The notes under the pieces were generated by a model that did not search any database, was not told the origin of the DNA, and was given only the letters and a program-made list of their open reading frames with translations. 64,000 bases of DNA, taken from contig NZ_JAHYCB010000007.1 of assembly GCF_019430945.1 (NCBI RefSeq), forward strand, positions 248,001 through 312,000, given 5' to 3'. Position numbers and translations under genes: made by a program. The number at the start of each line of letters is the position of its first letter. Position 1 is the first letter of the stretch. Shown here piece by piece: positions 44,666 to 54,464 of this stretch. Source of the stretch: Neorhizobium populisoli. Its GTDB lineage: Bacteria > Pseudomonadota > Alphaproteobacteria > Rhizobiales > Rhizobiaceae.

Positions 44666-44851
44666 TTATGCGTTTTCCTTCGGGGTCAGAACCTGGCGAC
44701 CACGGTACATACCGGTCTTCAGGTCGATGTGGTGCGGACGGCGAAGTTCGCCGGAGTTCTTGTCTTCGACATAGGTCGAAGCCTTGAGCGCGTCAGCAGA
44801 GCGGCGCATACCGCGCTTGGACGGGCTCGTTTTTCTTTTCGGTACAGCCAT
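44666..44851 (-). CDS. rpmF: 50S ribosomal protein L32
   Basis: 61-residue bL32, starting [22 protein letters not shown] and ending [10 protein letters not shown]. This is the alphaproteobacterial form without the four-cysteine zinc site. The start is fixed by the universal MAVPKRK; the frame reads upstream 32 residues without family match. Confidence 0.98.
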   Translation of the reverse strand: MAVPKRKTSPSKRGMRRSADALKASTYVEDKNSGELRRPHHIDLKTGMYRGRQVLTPKENA

Positions 44852-45019
44852 TTTCGTTACTCCACTTCGTGCAAGACTTGATCCCCGGCCGGAACTGAAG
44901 CCGAATTCATCTCGTCTCGATCTCGGAAATTTGCCGGGCTTATACATGCCGGGCAGGGCTTTGACCAGTCCCTGCCGGCTTTTTTTACAAATTTGCGACG
45001 CTGATAGGCGCTGGCGCCA

Positions 45020-45667
45020 TCAAGCCTCGTCTTCTGGCACGATCCAGGGCTCAAGCAAAGCCGCTTCCTGCCATTTCACCCAGGCCGGATGCGCCTTCAT
45101 CGCCGCCATATAGGCGAGCGTGTCCGCATCCGTTACCAGGTCGTAGACATCGAACCGGTTGACCACCGGCGCAAACATCGCATCCGCTCCGGAGAATTCG
45201 CCGAACAGGAACGGCCCGCCGGATTTCTGGCGAAGCTCCTTCCATATCGTCGAAATCCGCGCGACATCTACTGCTACTCCGTCCGGCAGAGCGATCTTGC
45301 CCTTGGGCCGGCGAATGTTCATCGGGCAGGCACTGCGCAGCGCCCGAAAGCCGGAAATCATCTCCATGGAGATGGCACGCGCCACGGCGCGATCGGCAGC
45401 GGCTTTCGGCCAGATACCTTTGTCCGGAAACAGCTCCGCCACGTATTCGATGATTGCCAGAGATTCCCACACACGGACCTCGCCGTGATGCAGGACCGGC
45501 ACCTTGCCCGTCGGCGAGATCGGCTTGAATTTCGGATTGCCAGCTGGAAAATCGAAAGGGATCACGACTTCCTCGAACGCAACGCCCGCTGCCGTCATGG
45601 CGATCCAGGGGCGGAAGGACCAGGAGGAATAGTTCTTGTTGCCGATATAGAGGGTAAGCTTTTCCAT
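45020..45667 (-). CDS. glutathione S-transferase family protein
   Basis: 215 residues. N-terminal thioredoxin-like domain (TLYIGNKNYSSWSFRPWIAMTAAGVAFEEVVIPF) with NYSSWS in the active-site loop, the cis-Pro segment GKVPVLHHGEVRVWESLAIIEYVAE, and a helical C-terminal domain. Substrate and role are not indicated. It lies downstream of mtgA but 72 bases apart; both are on the minus strand. Confidence 0.9.
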   Translation of the reverse strand: MEKLTLYIGNKNYSSWSFRPWIAMTAAGVAFEEVVIPFDFPAGNPKFKPISPTGKVPVLHHGEVRVWESLAIIEYVAELFPDKGIWPKAAADRAVARAISMEMISGFRALRSACPMNIRRPKGKIALPDGVAVDVARISTIWKELRQKSGGPFLFGEFSGADAMFAPVVNRFDVYDLVTDADTLAYMAAMKAHPAWVKWQEAALLEPWIVPEDEA

Positions 45668-45739
45668 TCACGGCTCTCCGGTTGATTTCCTGAGCCTATA
45701 GCCAGCACGGCCCCTTAGGACCAATGAAATCGCTGAAAC

Positions 45740-46510
45740 TCAGCCATAAATGCATTTGATATAGTCGCCGGAGCCACGCGCCCGCTGCTCCACGACGCCG
45801 GCGAGCCGCTGCATGCTGCGACCGGGTTTACCGGCAACGCGGGTGATCGGATTGGGCAGGGCAACGGCAAGCAATGCCGCCTGCCGGGCGCTGAGTTTCG
45901 AAGCCGGGATCTTGAAATGATATTGCGCGGCCGCCTCGGCGCCGTAGATGCCCGGCCCCCATTCCGCGATATTGAGATAGATTTCCATCATCCGCCGCTT
46001 GGACCAGACGAAATCCGCCCCCAGCGCCAGTGGCAGTTCCAGCCCCTTGCGGATGAAGGAGCGTCCATTCCAGAGGAAGAGGTTCTTTGCCGTCTGCATG
46101 GAGATAGTGCTGGCACCTCGCGTCGCCTCGCCGTCGAGTGCATCCTGCACCACACCGCGCATCTGGTTCCAGTCCACGCCGCCATGGAAGCAGAACTGGC
46201 CGTCCTCCGACATCATCACCGAACGTACCAGATTGGGTGAAATCTGGTCGAGGCTCACCCAGCGCCGGTCATAACCGCGCACCAGCAGCAGTTCGGACAG
46301 CATCAGCGTCGAGACGGGACGGGTGAAAGGCAGGGCGTAGACGAGGACCAGCAGATAGGGCAGCGCCAGAATGGCAATGACGATCAGCACCACCCGCCGG
46401 AGAAAGCTACGGGAAAGCAGGCGGGCGCGCCATCCGGCCTTCACGGGCTCCTCCTGGATGGGGCGTTCGGGGGCTTGCTGTTCGGGTGCGATGTCCAATA
46501 TGCCGTTCAT
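45740..46510 (-). CDS. mtgA: monofunctional peptidoglycan glycosyltransferase MtgA
   Basis: 256-residue GT51 enzyme that polymerises lipid II without a transpeptidase domain. A proline-rich cytoplasmic start and one membrane helix (residues 35-58, [23 protein letters not shown]) precede the catalytic domain. The catalytic Glu is in [18 protein letters not shown], followed by [21 protein letters not shown] and the second Glu in [20 protein letters not shown]. Divergent from the ispA-like gene. Confidence 0.95.
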   Translation of the reverse strand: MNGILDIAPEQQAPERPIQEEPVKAGWRARLLSRSFLRRVVLIVIAILALPYLLVLVYALPFTRPVSTLMLSELLLVRGYDRRWVSLDQISPNLVRSVMMSEDGQFCFHGGVDWNQMRGVVQDALDGEATRGASTISMQTAKNLFLWNGRSFIRKGLELPLALGADFVWSKRRMMEIYLNIAEWGPGIYGAEAAAQYHFKIPASKLSARQAALLAVALPNPITRVAGKPGRSMQRLAGVVEQRARGSGDYIKCIYG

Positions 46511-46628
46511 CCCCTGTTTGAAGTTTCATAACCGCTCAACGCGGCCAAGGCGAGTCCGGCGCCCAAAACTTCCCGTGTACTGGTAAATCGCCGTTGCCAG
46601 CCCTTCGGCGGCATGCCAAACAGCCGCC

Positions 46629-47543
46629 ATGACCGAGCTCAAGACCGCATTCGAGATCAGCTTGAAACGGAGCGCCGCCGAAGTGGAGGCGCTGTTGCGT
46701 ATCGTCCTGTCTGATGCCGCCCTGAGCGACGAAATCACTCGCCCGGCAAACCTGATGGCGGCGATGCGCCACGGCGCGCTGAACGGCGGCAAGCGCCTGC
46801 GGCCCTTCCTGGTGCGGGAAAGTGCTGCCCTGCTCGGCGGGACGCCTGAGGCGGCCTTGCGGGTTGGTGTGGCGCTCGAATGCCTGCACTGTTACTCGCT
46901 GATCCATGACGACCTGCCGGCCATGGACAATGACGACCTGCGCCGTGGCCTGCCGACGGTCCACAAGGCCTTCGATGAGGCGACCGCCATCCTCGCCGGC
47001 GACAGCCTGCTCACCTACGCCTTCGATATCATCGCCGCACCTGAAACCGAAATCTCCGACCGCCAGAAGACGGAGCTGGTTCTGGCGCTAGCCCGCGCCG
47101 CCGGTGCCGGCGGCATGGCAGGCGGCCAGGCGCTCGATCTCGCAGCGGAAAAGTCTCCGCCGGATGAAAAAGGGATCGAAACATTGCAGGCGATGAAGAC
47201 CGGCGCGCTGCTGCGTTTCGCCTGCGAGGCCGGCGCGATCGTTGCAGGCTCGGACATCGAAGACCGCAAGCGCCTGCGGCTCTTCGGCCAGAAGATCGGC
47301 CTTGCCTTTCAGCTGGCCGACGACGTGCTCGACCTCACCTCGGACGCAAAGACGATGGGCAAGGCGACCGGCAAGGACGCCGCCCGCGGCAAGGGCACGC
47401 TGGTCGCCCTGCACGGCCTGGACTGGGCCGAGAAAAAGCTCGACGAACTGACGGCCGAGGCCGTCGACCTGCTTGCGCCTTATGGAGAAAAGGCGCTTAT
47501 TCTGCAGGAAACGGCGCGCTTCATCGCCAGCCGGGAAAACTGA
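46629..47543 (+). CDS. ispA: short-chain polyprenyl (farnesyl) diphosphate synthase
   Basis: 304-residue IspA-type prenyltransferase that condenses IPP with DMAPP/GPP to farnesyl diphosphate. First Asp-rich motif with the two-residue insertion of bacterial FPP synthases: LIHDDLPAMDNDDLRRG near residue 91; second motif FQLADDVLDLTSD near residue 228; GGKRLRPFL near residue 53. It may supply undecaprenol and quinone synthesis. IspG of the same pathway lies 4 kb downstream. Chain length is inferred from the motif. Confidence 0.92.
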   Translation: MTELKTAFEISLKRSAAEVEALLRIVLSDAALSDEITRPANLMAAMRHGALNGGKRLRPFLVRESAALLGGTPEAALRVGVALECLHCYSLIHDDLPAMDNDDLRRGLPTVHKAFDEATAILAGDSLLTYAFDIIAAPETEISDRQKTELVLALARAAGAGGMAGGQALDLAAEKSPPDEKGIETLQAMKTGALLRFACEAGAIVAGSDIEDRKRLRLFGQKIGLAFQLADDVLDLTSDAKTMGKATGKDAARGKGTLVALHGLDWAEKKLDELTAEAVDLLAPYGEKALILQETARFIASREN

Positions 47544-47561
47544 CGCCTTCGGGAAAAGAGC

Positions 47562-48206
47562 ATGTCGTCCGATATCCTGAGTTACCTGCCCTATATGTGG
47601 CCGGCCTATGTCGCCTACATCATCAATGTCGCAAGCCCCGGTCCCGCCAATTTCGCGATCATCGGCGCCTCGATCAGCCAAGGCCGCCGTGCCGGCCTGA
47701 TTACTGCACTCGGCATAGCCAGCGGATCTTTCACTTGGGCGTGTGCTGCCGCACTCGGGCTTGCTGCTCTTCTGCGCAACTATGCGATCGCACTGGAAAT
47801 CCTCAAGGTTCTCGGCGGCCTCTATCTGATCTATCTTGCCTGGAAGGCTTATAAATCCGCCCGACTGCCGGATTCGAAGGTCGCGCTCGGCAATGCCCGC
47901 ACCAATTACAGCGCCCGCCAACTCTGGCTGCGCGGCTACGCCATCCACTTGACCAATCCGAAGGCGATATTCGCCTGGCTCGCCATCATCTCGCTCGGCC
48001 TGCCGGAAAACGCTCCGACCGCCGCGATCATCATGATCGTCTCGATCTGCATGGCATCCAGCATCTCGATCTTCACCACCTACGCCGTGGTGTTTTCGAC
48101 CCCGCATGCGCTGAAGGGCTACAAGGCCGCCCGCCGCTGGATCGAGGGCACGATGGCGGTGTTTTACAGCGCCGCCGGTTTGAAGCTGCTCACCAGCCGC
48201 ATCTAG
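47562..48206 (+). CDS. LysE-family amino-acid exporter
   Basis: 214-residue inner-membrane protein with six predicted helices of the LysE/RhtB family. The signature MWPAYVAYIINVASPGPANFAIIGASISQGRRAGLITALG is at residues 9-48 and LTNPKAIFAWLAI near residue 130. It exports amino acids or analogues; substrate not determinable. It starts 19 bases after the ispA-like gene, probably the same transcript. Confidence 0.9.
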   Translation: MSSDILSYLPYMWPAYVAYIINVASPGPANFAIIGASISQGRRAGLITALGIASGSFTWACAAALGLAALLRNYAIALEILKVLGGLYLIYLAWKAYKSARLPDSKVALGNARTNYSARQLWLRGYAIHLTNPKAIFAWLAIISLGLPENAPTAAIIMIVSICMASSISIFTTYAVVFSTPHALKGYKAARRWIEGTMAVFYSAAGLKLLTSRI

Positions 48207-48278
48207 TTGCCGGCCTCTCCTCCTTCATCCTCGGGTTTGTCCCGAGAATGACGCCAAGAGAGCGACACCTCCAAAACG

Positions 48279-48311
48279 CAAAAAGCGCGCAGCCGTGCTA
48301 CGCGCTTTTCG
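48279..48311 (-). terminator. intrinsic terminator of the OmpA-lipoprotein gene
   Basis: Minus-strand AAAAGCGCG-TAGC pairs with GCTG-CGCGCTTTT across a three-base loop and ends in a T run. It may serve both convergent genes. Confidence 0.8.
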
Positions 48312-48329
48312 TTTGTCTAAATTTCCGTA

Positions 48330-48989
48330 TCAGCCCTGGGTTATCGGCGCGATTGCCACTTCGACGCGGCGATTTTGGGCGCGGCCGTCCGGCGTCGCGT
48401 TGGAGGCAACCGGCTGCGACGGTCCAAAGCCCATGGTCGACATGCGGCGCTGGTCGACATTACGGCTGCCGAGGTAGTTGGCGACAGAAGCGGCGCGGCG
48501 CTCGGAAAGCTGCTGGTTATGCTGCAAGCTGCCGGTCGAGTCAGTATGGCCGTTCACGTCGACGAGGGTCTTGTTGAACTTGTTCAGCACCAGCGCAACC
48601 GAATCCAGCGTCCGGTAGAACGGCGGAATGACCTGGTCCTGGTCGGTCGCGAACGTGATGTTCGACGGCATGTTGAGGATGATGCGGTCGCCCTGGCGGG
48701 TAACGGAGACGCCCGTGCCCTGCAGCTGTGCACGCAGCTCGGCTTCCTGGTTGTCCATATAAGCGCCGATGCCACCGCCGGCCAGTGCGCCGATGCCTGC
48801 GCCGATCAGCGCATTGCGGCCCGCATGGCGTCCGCCCGTCAGACCGCCGGCAAGAGCGCCGAGGCCCGCGCCGATGGCAGCACCGCCGGCCGTGTTGGAA
48901 ATCTTCTGCTCGCCCGTATAGGGATCGGTCGTGGTGCAGGCAGACAGATAGGTCGCGCAAAGTGCAACGATTGCGATTTTTTTGATCAT
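48330..48989 (-). CDS. OmpA-family lipoprotein with glycine zipper
   Basis: 219 residues. Lipoprotein signal with lipobox LSAC, a Gly-zipper (GAGLGALAGGLTGGRHAGRNALIGAGIGALAGGGIGAYMD), then an OmpA domain with NKFNKTLVDVNGHTDSTGS and QQLSERRAASVANYLGSRNVDQRRMSTMGFGPSQPVASNATPDGRAQNRRVEVAI, which binds peptidoglycan. The start MIKKIAIVAL gives a normal signal; an ATG 13 codons upstream lacks one. It anchors outer membrane to wall, like YiaD. Confidence 0.93.
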   Translation of the reverse strand: MIKKIAIVALCATYLSACTTTDPYTGEQKISNTAGGAAIGAGLGALAGGLTGGRHAGRNALIGAGIGALAGGGIGAYMDNQEAELRAQLQGTGVSVTRQGDRIILNMPSNITFATDQDQVIPPFYRTLDSVALVLNKFNKTLVDVNGHTDSTGSLQHNQQLSERRAASVANYLGSRNVDQRRMSTMGFGPSQPVASNATPDGRAQNRRVEVAIAPITQG

Positions 48990-49095
48990 TTCGATTCGAT
49001 GTCCCCGTCCAAGGTGGTGACACCTCATTTACCATGAATTGCGGCAATAGCGAGGTGAGAAGGACCGCCATTCGGCAGGCCCTTCTCTCGATGGA

Positions 49096-49515
49096 TCAGG
49101 CAAAAGCCGGCGAGCGCTGAGGCAGACGCTGGCCGAGGATCGCGACGACCATCAGGCCGCCCACGACGGTAATGTGCTCGAACACGAACATCATCTCCAG
49201 GAAGGCCATCTCCCCCGTCATTGTCCAGAACGGATGGGCGATCGGAATCGTCAGCAGGGTGAAGATGCCGAGCGCGCCGGCTCCCAACCAGACATATCGG
49301 CCGGAAATCACCAGAGCCGCACCGCCGAGCTGCACGATGATGACCGCAATCGCCATCGGAGCAGTCGGCACAACGCCGAAATGCTCCATCTCGGCCATGG
49401 CCCCATTAAAATCGAAGAGTTTTGCAAGGCCGCTGGACCAGAAAACGAAGGTCAGCACCCCGCGTGCAAAAATGCCGAAAGTCGGCGAGGCCAGAAGTCT
49501 TTCAATGATCGGCAT
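49096..49515 (-). CDS. DoxX-family membrane protein
   Basis: 139 residues, four predicted helices; FWSSGLAKLFDF in the first pair is the DoxX sign. ATG 49515 has GAGGAG upstream, which overlaps the stop of the cupin gene. The longer frame starting GTG at 49530 is rejected. Second gene of a cupin-doxX operon, probably repressed by the divergent TetR. Function uncertain; some family members are linked to redox or thiosulfate metabolism. Confidence 0.88.
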   Translation of the reverse strand: MPIIERLLASPTFGIFARGVLTFVFWSSGLAKLFDFNGAMAEMEHFGVVPTAPMAIAVIIVQLGGAALVISGRYVWLGAGALGIFTLLTIPIAHPFWTMTGEMAFLEMMFVFEHITVVGGLMVVAILGQRLPQRSPAFA

Positions 49516-49526
49516 GGCTCCGCTCC

Positions 49527-50015
49527 TCACGCATTTGCCGGAACGGGAATGTCGATCCCGAACCGCGCCGCCGTCGCGACGATCTTCGGTACGTCCGGCG
49601 CCTGCATTTCTGGAAACTCCGTCGTGCCGGCCGGCAGCGGATCGCCGATCGCCACGAAAAATGACTCGTGCAGATCTCCCGGGAAGTTGATCAGCAACAT
49701 ACGCGACGGCGTATCGGCGATATTGCGGAAGGCATGCATGACGCCTGGAGATACGTGGACGAATTCACCTGGACCGCATTGCCGCACCTCGTCGCCGACA
49801 ATGATCTCATAAAGCCCTTCCATCACAAGAAAGGCTTCCTGGTCGGTTTGAGTATGCGGCGGCGGCCCGGCATTCGGTGCGGTCAGCACGTCGATCACAG
49901 TAAAGGTCTGCTTCGTGTCCGCATAACGAGCGCGGAAGGTGAGGATATTGCCGAGGAAATGCACGGTCAGCGGCGAGGCTGTACCGGCTGTCGGGGATGC
50001 GGAAATGGAGGTCAT
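49527..50015 (-). CDS. cupin-domain protein
   Basis: 162-residue single-cupin protein. Motif 1 is PPPHTQTDQEAFLVMEGLYEI (His and Glu metal ligands near residue 56) and motif 2 is GEFVHVSPGVMHAFRNI (residue ~90). Similar proteins include dioxygenases and quercetinase-like enzymes. Start MTSISASPTAG at 50015; ten more in-frame codons upstream are not conserved. It is divergent from a TetR regulator, with an inverted repeat between. Confidence 0.85.
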   Translation of the reverse strand: MTSISASPTAGTASPLTVHFLGNILTFRARYADTKQTFTVIDVLTAPNAGPPPHTQTDQEAFLVMEGLYEIIVGDEVRQCGPGEFVHVSPGVMHAFRNIADTPSRMLLINFPGDLHESFFVAIGDPLPAGTTEFPEMQAPDVPKIVATAARFGIDIPVPANA

Positions 50016-50055
50016 CGCTTGTGCCCTTTGGCTTTTGTGATACACTAAACTCTTA

Positions 50056-50073
50056 ATGAGATTAATGTCTCAT
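50056..50073. promoter_or_regulatory. operator-like palindrome, TetR / cupin-doxX
   Basis: Arms ATGAGA/TCTCAT around TTAATG, 12 bases before the tetR start and 40 bases before the cupin start. The repeat occupies what would be extra N-terminal codons of an extended tetR frame. Confidence 0.6.
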
Positions 50074-50085
50074 AATGAGGTGCAT

Positions 50086-50700
50086 ATGGACAGTCAAGAG
50101 AGAAGTTTCGAGCGGGTGAACCAAAAGCGTCGGACGCGCTCCGAATTGCTGCGCGCGGCCCGCGCCATCATTGAAAAGGGCAGCCATCCTTCCGTCGCCG
50201 AAGTAGCGGACCATGCCGGCATATCGCGGGCGACAGCCTATCGGTATTTCTCGACGCCCGACGAAATGATCCGTGAAGCCGTACTCGACGGCGTCGCAAC
50301 CAGCATCACGGTGGAACCGGCCGGCGAAGACGCCGACGCCGCCCAGGTGGCGAAGCGGCTCGACAAGCTGGTCACGGATGTCTTCAAGATGATTTTGGAG
50401 AACGAGGCCGTCTTCCGTGCCCTACTGGGAAGCTCGGCTGCCGGTGAAAACCAGAACCGCCGCGGCGGCCGGCGTCTTGCGTGGCTGAAGGAGGCGCTTG
50501 GCCCCGTCGAAAGCGAAATGCCCCCTCCCCAGTTTCAGCGGCTGGTCAACGCCCTCTCACTCGTCATGGGGATCGAATCCATGATCGTCATGCGCGATAT
50601 CTGCGATCTGGACACGGAAGAGGGAGAAAAGGTGCTACGCTGGACGGCAAAAACACTGCTTGCCGGCGCCCTGCAGGGCGCCGAAGACGGCGCCAAATAA
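50086..50700 (+). CDS. TetR-family transcriptional regulator
   Basis: 204 residues. The N-terminal helix-turn-helix is SELLRAARAIIEKGSHPSVAEVADHAGISRATAYRYFSTPDEMIREAVLDG (residues 16-66); the rest is a helical ligand-binding domain. ATG 50086 has GAGG six bases upstream. Divergent from cupin-doxX with a shared palindrome, so it likely represses that operon and itself. Inducer unknown. Confidence 0.9.
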   Translation: MDSQERSFERVNQKRRTRSELLRAARAIIEKGSHPSVAEVADHAGISRATAYRYFSTPDEMIREAVLDGVATSITVEPAGEDADAAQVAKRLDKLVTDVFKMILENEAVFRALLGSSAAGENQNRRGGRRLAWLKEALGPVESEMPPPQFQRLVNALSLVMGIESMIVMRDICDLDTEEGEKVLRWTAKTLLAGALQGAEDGAK

Positions 50701-50740
50701 AAAGCCCTCCAGGCAACGGCCAGAAGGGCTTTCAATGATT
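50701..50740 (-). terminator. intrinsic terminator of ispG
   Basis: AAAGCCCT/AGGGCTTT arms around 16 bases. On the minus strand the stem runs into TTTTTATTT, 30 bases past the ispG stop. It abuts the tetR stop and may serve both. Confidence 0.7.
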
Positions 50741-50762
50741 GCTTTCGACTGAATGAAACGGC

Positions 50763-52013
50763 TTATTCCGCAGCCGTCTTCTGGCCGAAACGGTTCTCGA
50801 TATAGTCGATGACCAGCTTTTCGAAATCGGCGGCGATGTTCGGTCCCTTGAGGGTCATCGCCTTCTTGCCGTCGATAAAGATAGGCGCAGCCGGGGTTTC
50901 GCCGGTGCCGGGCAGCGAAATGCCGATATCGGCATGTTTGCTTTCGCCCGGGCCGTTGACGATGCAGCCCATGACGGCGACGTTCAGCGCTTCGACGCCC
51001 GGATATTTCTCGCGCCAGACCGGCATGTTCTTGCGGATGTCGTTCTGGATGTTCTGCGCCAGTTCCTGGAAAACCGTCGACGTCGTGCGACCACAGCCGG
51101 GACAAGCGGCGACGACCGGAATGAACTGTCGGAAGCCCATGACCTGCAGCAGCTCCTGCGCCACCTGCACTTCGCGGGTGCGGTCGCCATTCGGCTCCGG
51201 CGTCAGCGAGACGCGGATCGTATCGCCGATCCCGTGCTGCAGCACATAACCCATAGCCGCCGACGAGGCGACGATGCCCTTCGATCCCATGCCGGCTTCG
51301 GTGAGGCCGAGATGCAGGGCATGGTTGGAGCGCTCGGCCAGCATTGAATAACAGGCGATCAGATCCTGCACCTGGCTGACCTTGGCGGAAAGGATGATGC
51401 GATTGCGCGGCAGGCCGATGCTTTCGGCAAGCTCGGCGGAAATCAGCGCCGACTGGACGATTGCCTCGTGCATTACCTGGCGGGCCGAAAGCGGCGAGCC
51501 TTCGGCGGAATTACGGTCCATCAGCGTCGTCAGAAGATCCTGGTCGAGCGAACCCCAGTTGACGCCGATGCGGACCGGCTTGTCGTAGCGGATCGCCATC
51601 TCGATAATGTCGGCGAACTGCTTGTCCTTCTTGTCCTTGAAACCGACATTGCCCGGATTGATGCGGTATTTTGCCAGCGCCTCCGCACAGGCCGGATGGT
51701 CGGCCAGCAGCTTATGGCCGATATAGTGAAAGTCGCCGATCAGCGGCACGTCCATGCCGAGACGCAGCAGGCGTTCACGGATTTTTGGCACGGCGGCGGC
51801 ACTCTCGTCGCGGTCGACCGTGATGCGCACGATTTCGGAACCGGCTTTATAAAGCGCGGCGACCTGCGCCACTGTCGCATCTATATCCGCCGTATCCGTA
51901 TTGGTCATCGACTGGACGACGACAGGCGCCCCGCCCCCGACGATGACACCGCCGACATCGACGGCAACGGTGGCACGGCGCGGCTTCGGATCGTATTCGA
52001 CGGGTGACGACAT
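50763..52013 (-). CDS. ispG: 4-hydroxy-3-methylbut-2-enyl diphosphate synthase (IspG)
   Basis: 416-residue [4Fe-4S] enzyme of the MEP isoprenoid pathway, turning MEcPP into HMBPP. The N-terminal barrel begins [43 protein letters not shown]. The cluster cysteines are [13 protein letters not shown] near residue 305 and GCIVNGPGE near residue 350. Start [13 protein letters not shown] fits family length; the frame is open 31 residues further without likeness. Confidence 0.96.
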   Translation of the reverse strand: MSSPVEYDPKPRRATVAVDVGGVIVGGGAPVVVQSMTNTDTADIDATVAQVAALYKAGSEIVRITVDRDESAAAVPKIRERLLRLGMDVPLIGDFHYIGHKLLADHPACAEALAKYRINPGNVGFKDKKDKQFADIIEMAIRYDKPVRIGVNWGSLDQDLLTTLMDRNSAEGSPLSARQVMHEAIVQSALISAELAESIGLPRNRIILSAKVSQVQDLIACYSMLAERSNHALHLGLTEAGMGSKGIVASSAAMGYVLQHGIGDTIRVSLTPEPNGDRTREVQVAQELLQVMGFRQFIPVVAACPGCGRTTSTVFQELAQNIQNDIRKNMPVWREKYPGVEALNVAVMGCIVNGPGESKHADIGISLPGTGETPAAPIFIDGKKAMTLKGPNIAADFEKLVIDYIENRFGQKTAAE

Positions 52014-52154
52014 GGGAGTTCTCGTTGCCTTCAAAAGAGCTTTGGTGCGATGAGCGCCTTTCAGGTGGCGTATGACCGGCGCCTTGTCAACGGGCGCAGC
52101 ATACACTTTCGCTCGCTGATTATCTAAGCTCTATCAAAGCTGCATTGCGTCTTT

Positions 52155-53345
52155 TTAGTGATGCGCATTGTCCGCATGCCTGGCGAGCGACGACAGGAAC
52201 AGCACCACGACGATCAGCACCGAGATGCCCGCAAAAACCGCGGCAAGGCCGGTATGTTCGGCGATGAAACCGATGCCAGACGGCGCGACCAGAATGCCGG
52301 AATAACCCATCGTCGTTACTACCGAGAGCCCGACTCCAGCCGCCATGCCCGGCAGGTTGCCGGCCGCCGAGAAGCAGATCGGCACGATATTGGAAATGCC
52401 GATACCGGCCAACGCAAACCCGGCGATCGCCATCGGCGCATTTTCGGCAAAACCGATCAACAGCAGGCCAAGGATGGCGATGACGGCGCAGGCGCGAAGC
52501 GTGTTGACCGCGCCGAACCGGTCGCGGATGAGATCCCCGGCAAAGCGCATCGTAGCCATGGTGAGCGAGAATGCTGCGAAGGCAAAGCCGGAGAGGGTTA
52601 CCGAAGCAGCAAGCTCGTTGCGCATGTAAAGCGCACCCCAATCGAGGATCGCACCTTCCGGGATCATGCAGAACAGCGCCATGATGCCGATCAGCCAGGG
52701 AAGCGCCGAACGCGGCAAGCGTCGACCGGCAGCGTGCGCCTCGTCATCCGGATGTGGCGCATCGTGGAAAACGAGTCCCCAGCAGGCCGCGACCATCACA
52801 GCCGCAACGATCGTCACGAGGATAGCATGCGTTGAAACACCGATATGATCGATCAGGAAGCCGCCGGTCGACGAGCCGATCAGGCCGCCGAGGCTCCAGA
52901 ACGCATGGCAGGACGACATGATCGACCGGCGCATCTGCTTTTCGACGGATACGGCATTCGCATTCATCGCCACGTCCATGGCACCGAGCAAGCCGCCGAA
53001 CAGGAAGATCGCTACCGCACCCGTCCAGACCGAGCCGACGAAGGTCAGGAGCAACAGCGTCGGCGTCAGCAACACCGCAGCGAACTTGCTCACCTGGCTG
53101 GAGCCGAACCGGGCGATCTGGCTGCCGGCGACCGGCATCATCACGATCGAACCAAGGCCAAAGGTCAGGATCATCAGGCCGAGTTGGCTTTCGCTGACGC
53201 CGAGGCGGCTGGCAAATTCGGGGATTTTCGGCGCCCAGGCTCCCACCATAAAACCGTTCATCAGGAAAAGCAGCGCCACACCCACCCGTTCGCGGGTAAT
53301 GAAGGCACGTGGTCCGGAGGGGCGGGTGGAAGCTTGAGTATCCAT
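52155..53345 (-). CDS. MFS transporter
   Basis: 396 residues, twelve predicted membrane helices. The first cytoplasmic-loop motif region reads GVSESQLGLMILTFGLGSIVMMPVAGSQIARFGSSQV. Family similar to YbjJ/fucose-permease-like carriers. Substrate unknown. It is divergent from a DMT transporter; the 213 bases between contain no clear operator. Confidence 0.9.
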   Translation of the reverse strand: MDTQASTRPSGPRAFITRERVGVALLFLMNGFMVGAWAPKIPEFASRLGVSESQLGLMILTFGLGSIVMMPVAGSQIARFGSSQVSKFAAVLLTPTLLLLTFVGSVWTGAVAIFLFGGLLGAMDVAMNANAVSVEKQMRRSIMSSCHAFWSLGGLIGSSTGGFLIDHIGVSTHAILVTIVAAVMVAACWGLVFHDAPHPDDEAHAAGRRLPRSALPWLIGIMALFCMIPEGAILDWGALYMRNELAASVTLSGFAFAAFSLTMATMRFAGDLIRDRFGAVNTLRACAVIAILGLLLIGFAENAPMAIAGFALAGIGISNIVPICFSAAGNLPGMAAGVGLSVVTTMGYSGILVAPSGIGFIAEHTGLAAVFAGISVLIVVVLFLSSLARHADNAHH

Positions 53346-53558
53346 GGAATCATTCCTTCAGGTTGCCGCGAACATCATTTAAATCGATTGAAATTGCAAC
53401 TCGCCGCGGCCTCTCCCGTTTCACAAATTGTATCTGAAGGAAACCTGAACAACCTCCTGCGGCGAGATTGACAGTGCCCAAGAACTCCGGTTTGTGGCAT
53501 CGAAAATCATTATTCATTTCAGTTCCAACCAAAGTCCGCTTCCTGGCTCGGTGTTCCC

Positions 53559-54464
53559 GTGAAAACTCCCTATGGCCTCGGCATCCTGCTGGTCACCATT
53601 TCCTATTTCATCTTCAGCACTCATGATGCGGTCATCAAACTGCTGGTCGAGCACGTCACCGTCTGGCAGATCCTGTTCTTCCGCAGTGTTACGGTTTTCG
53701 TCTCCTGCCTGCTGATCGGCGGACCGCGACTGGCGCGCCGGGCAGCAACGTCCGACATCGTCAAGCCGATGGCGATCCGCAGCTTGTTCCTGATCGGCGC
53801 ATGGATTTCCTATTACACCGCCGCGAAAAGCCTGCAGCTCGGCGAGCTGACGACGCTTTATTTCGCCGCTCCCGTCGTCGCCATGCTGCTTGCCGGCCCG
53901 ATGTTGAAGGAGCATGTGACGCCGGCACGCTGGGCAGCCGTTATCGTCGGCTTTGTCGGGGTGATCATCGCCAGCAATCCGATCGGGCTGAAAATTTCGC
54001 TGCCGGTTTATCTCGCGCTACAGGCCGCCTGCCTCTGGGCTTTCTCGACTGTGCTTCTCCGCCGCACAGCGTTGCACGAAACCAGCCTGGTGCAGATGAC
54101 TCTGACCAATTTCTTCTTCATCGTGCTGACGGGCGGCATGCTGATCGTCGAATGGAGCAATGTCGATCTCAGGACCACCGCCATGCTGTTCGGTGTCGGC
54201 CTACTCGGCGGAATGGCGCAATATGCCTATTTCGAGGGAATGCGCCGCGCGCCGGTGTCGATCCTCGCACCGTTCGAATATACGGCGCTCATCTGGGCCT
54301 TCGTGCTCGGCTTTCTGATCTGGGGCGATCTGCCGGCAGCCAACGTGGCGGTCGGCGCCGTGCTGATCGGCGGTGCCGGTCTTCTGATCATCTTTGGTGA
54401 ACGGTCCCGCCGCAGGAAAGCCGGCGGAACCGAAGGGGCTGATATCAGCCGCCATAAACGATGA
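53559..54464 (+). CDS. EamA/DMT-family transporter
   Basis: 301 residues with ten hydrophobic helices in two EamA halves. The first half starts GLGILLVTISYFIFSTHDAVIKLLVEHVTVWQILFFRSV, the second VYLALQAACLWAFSTVLLRR. The start is GTG with only a weak ribosome site. Its last 20 bases overlap the convergent pyc end. Substrate unknown. Confidence 0.9.
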   Translation: MKTPYGLGILLVTISYFIFSTHDAVIKLLVEHVTVWQILFFRSVTVFVSCLLIGGPRLARRAATSDIVKPMAIRSLFLIGAWISYYTAAKSLQLGELTTLYFAAPVVAMLLAGPMLKEHVTPARWAAVIVGFVGVIIASNPIGLKISLPVYLALQAACLWAFSTVLLRRTALHETSLVQMTLTNFFFIVLTGGMLIVEWSNVDLRTTAMLFGVGLLGGMAQYAYFEGMRRAPVSILAPFEYTALIWAFVLGFLIWGDLPAANVAVGAVLIGGAGLLIIFGERSRRRKAGGTEGADISRHKR

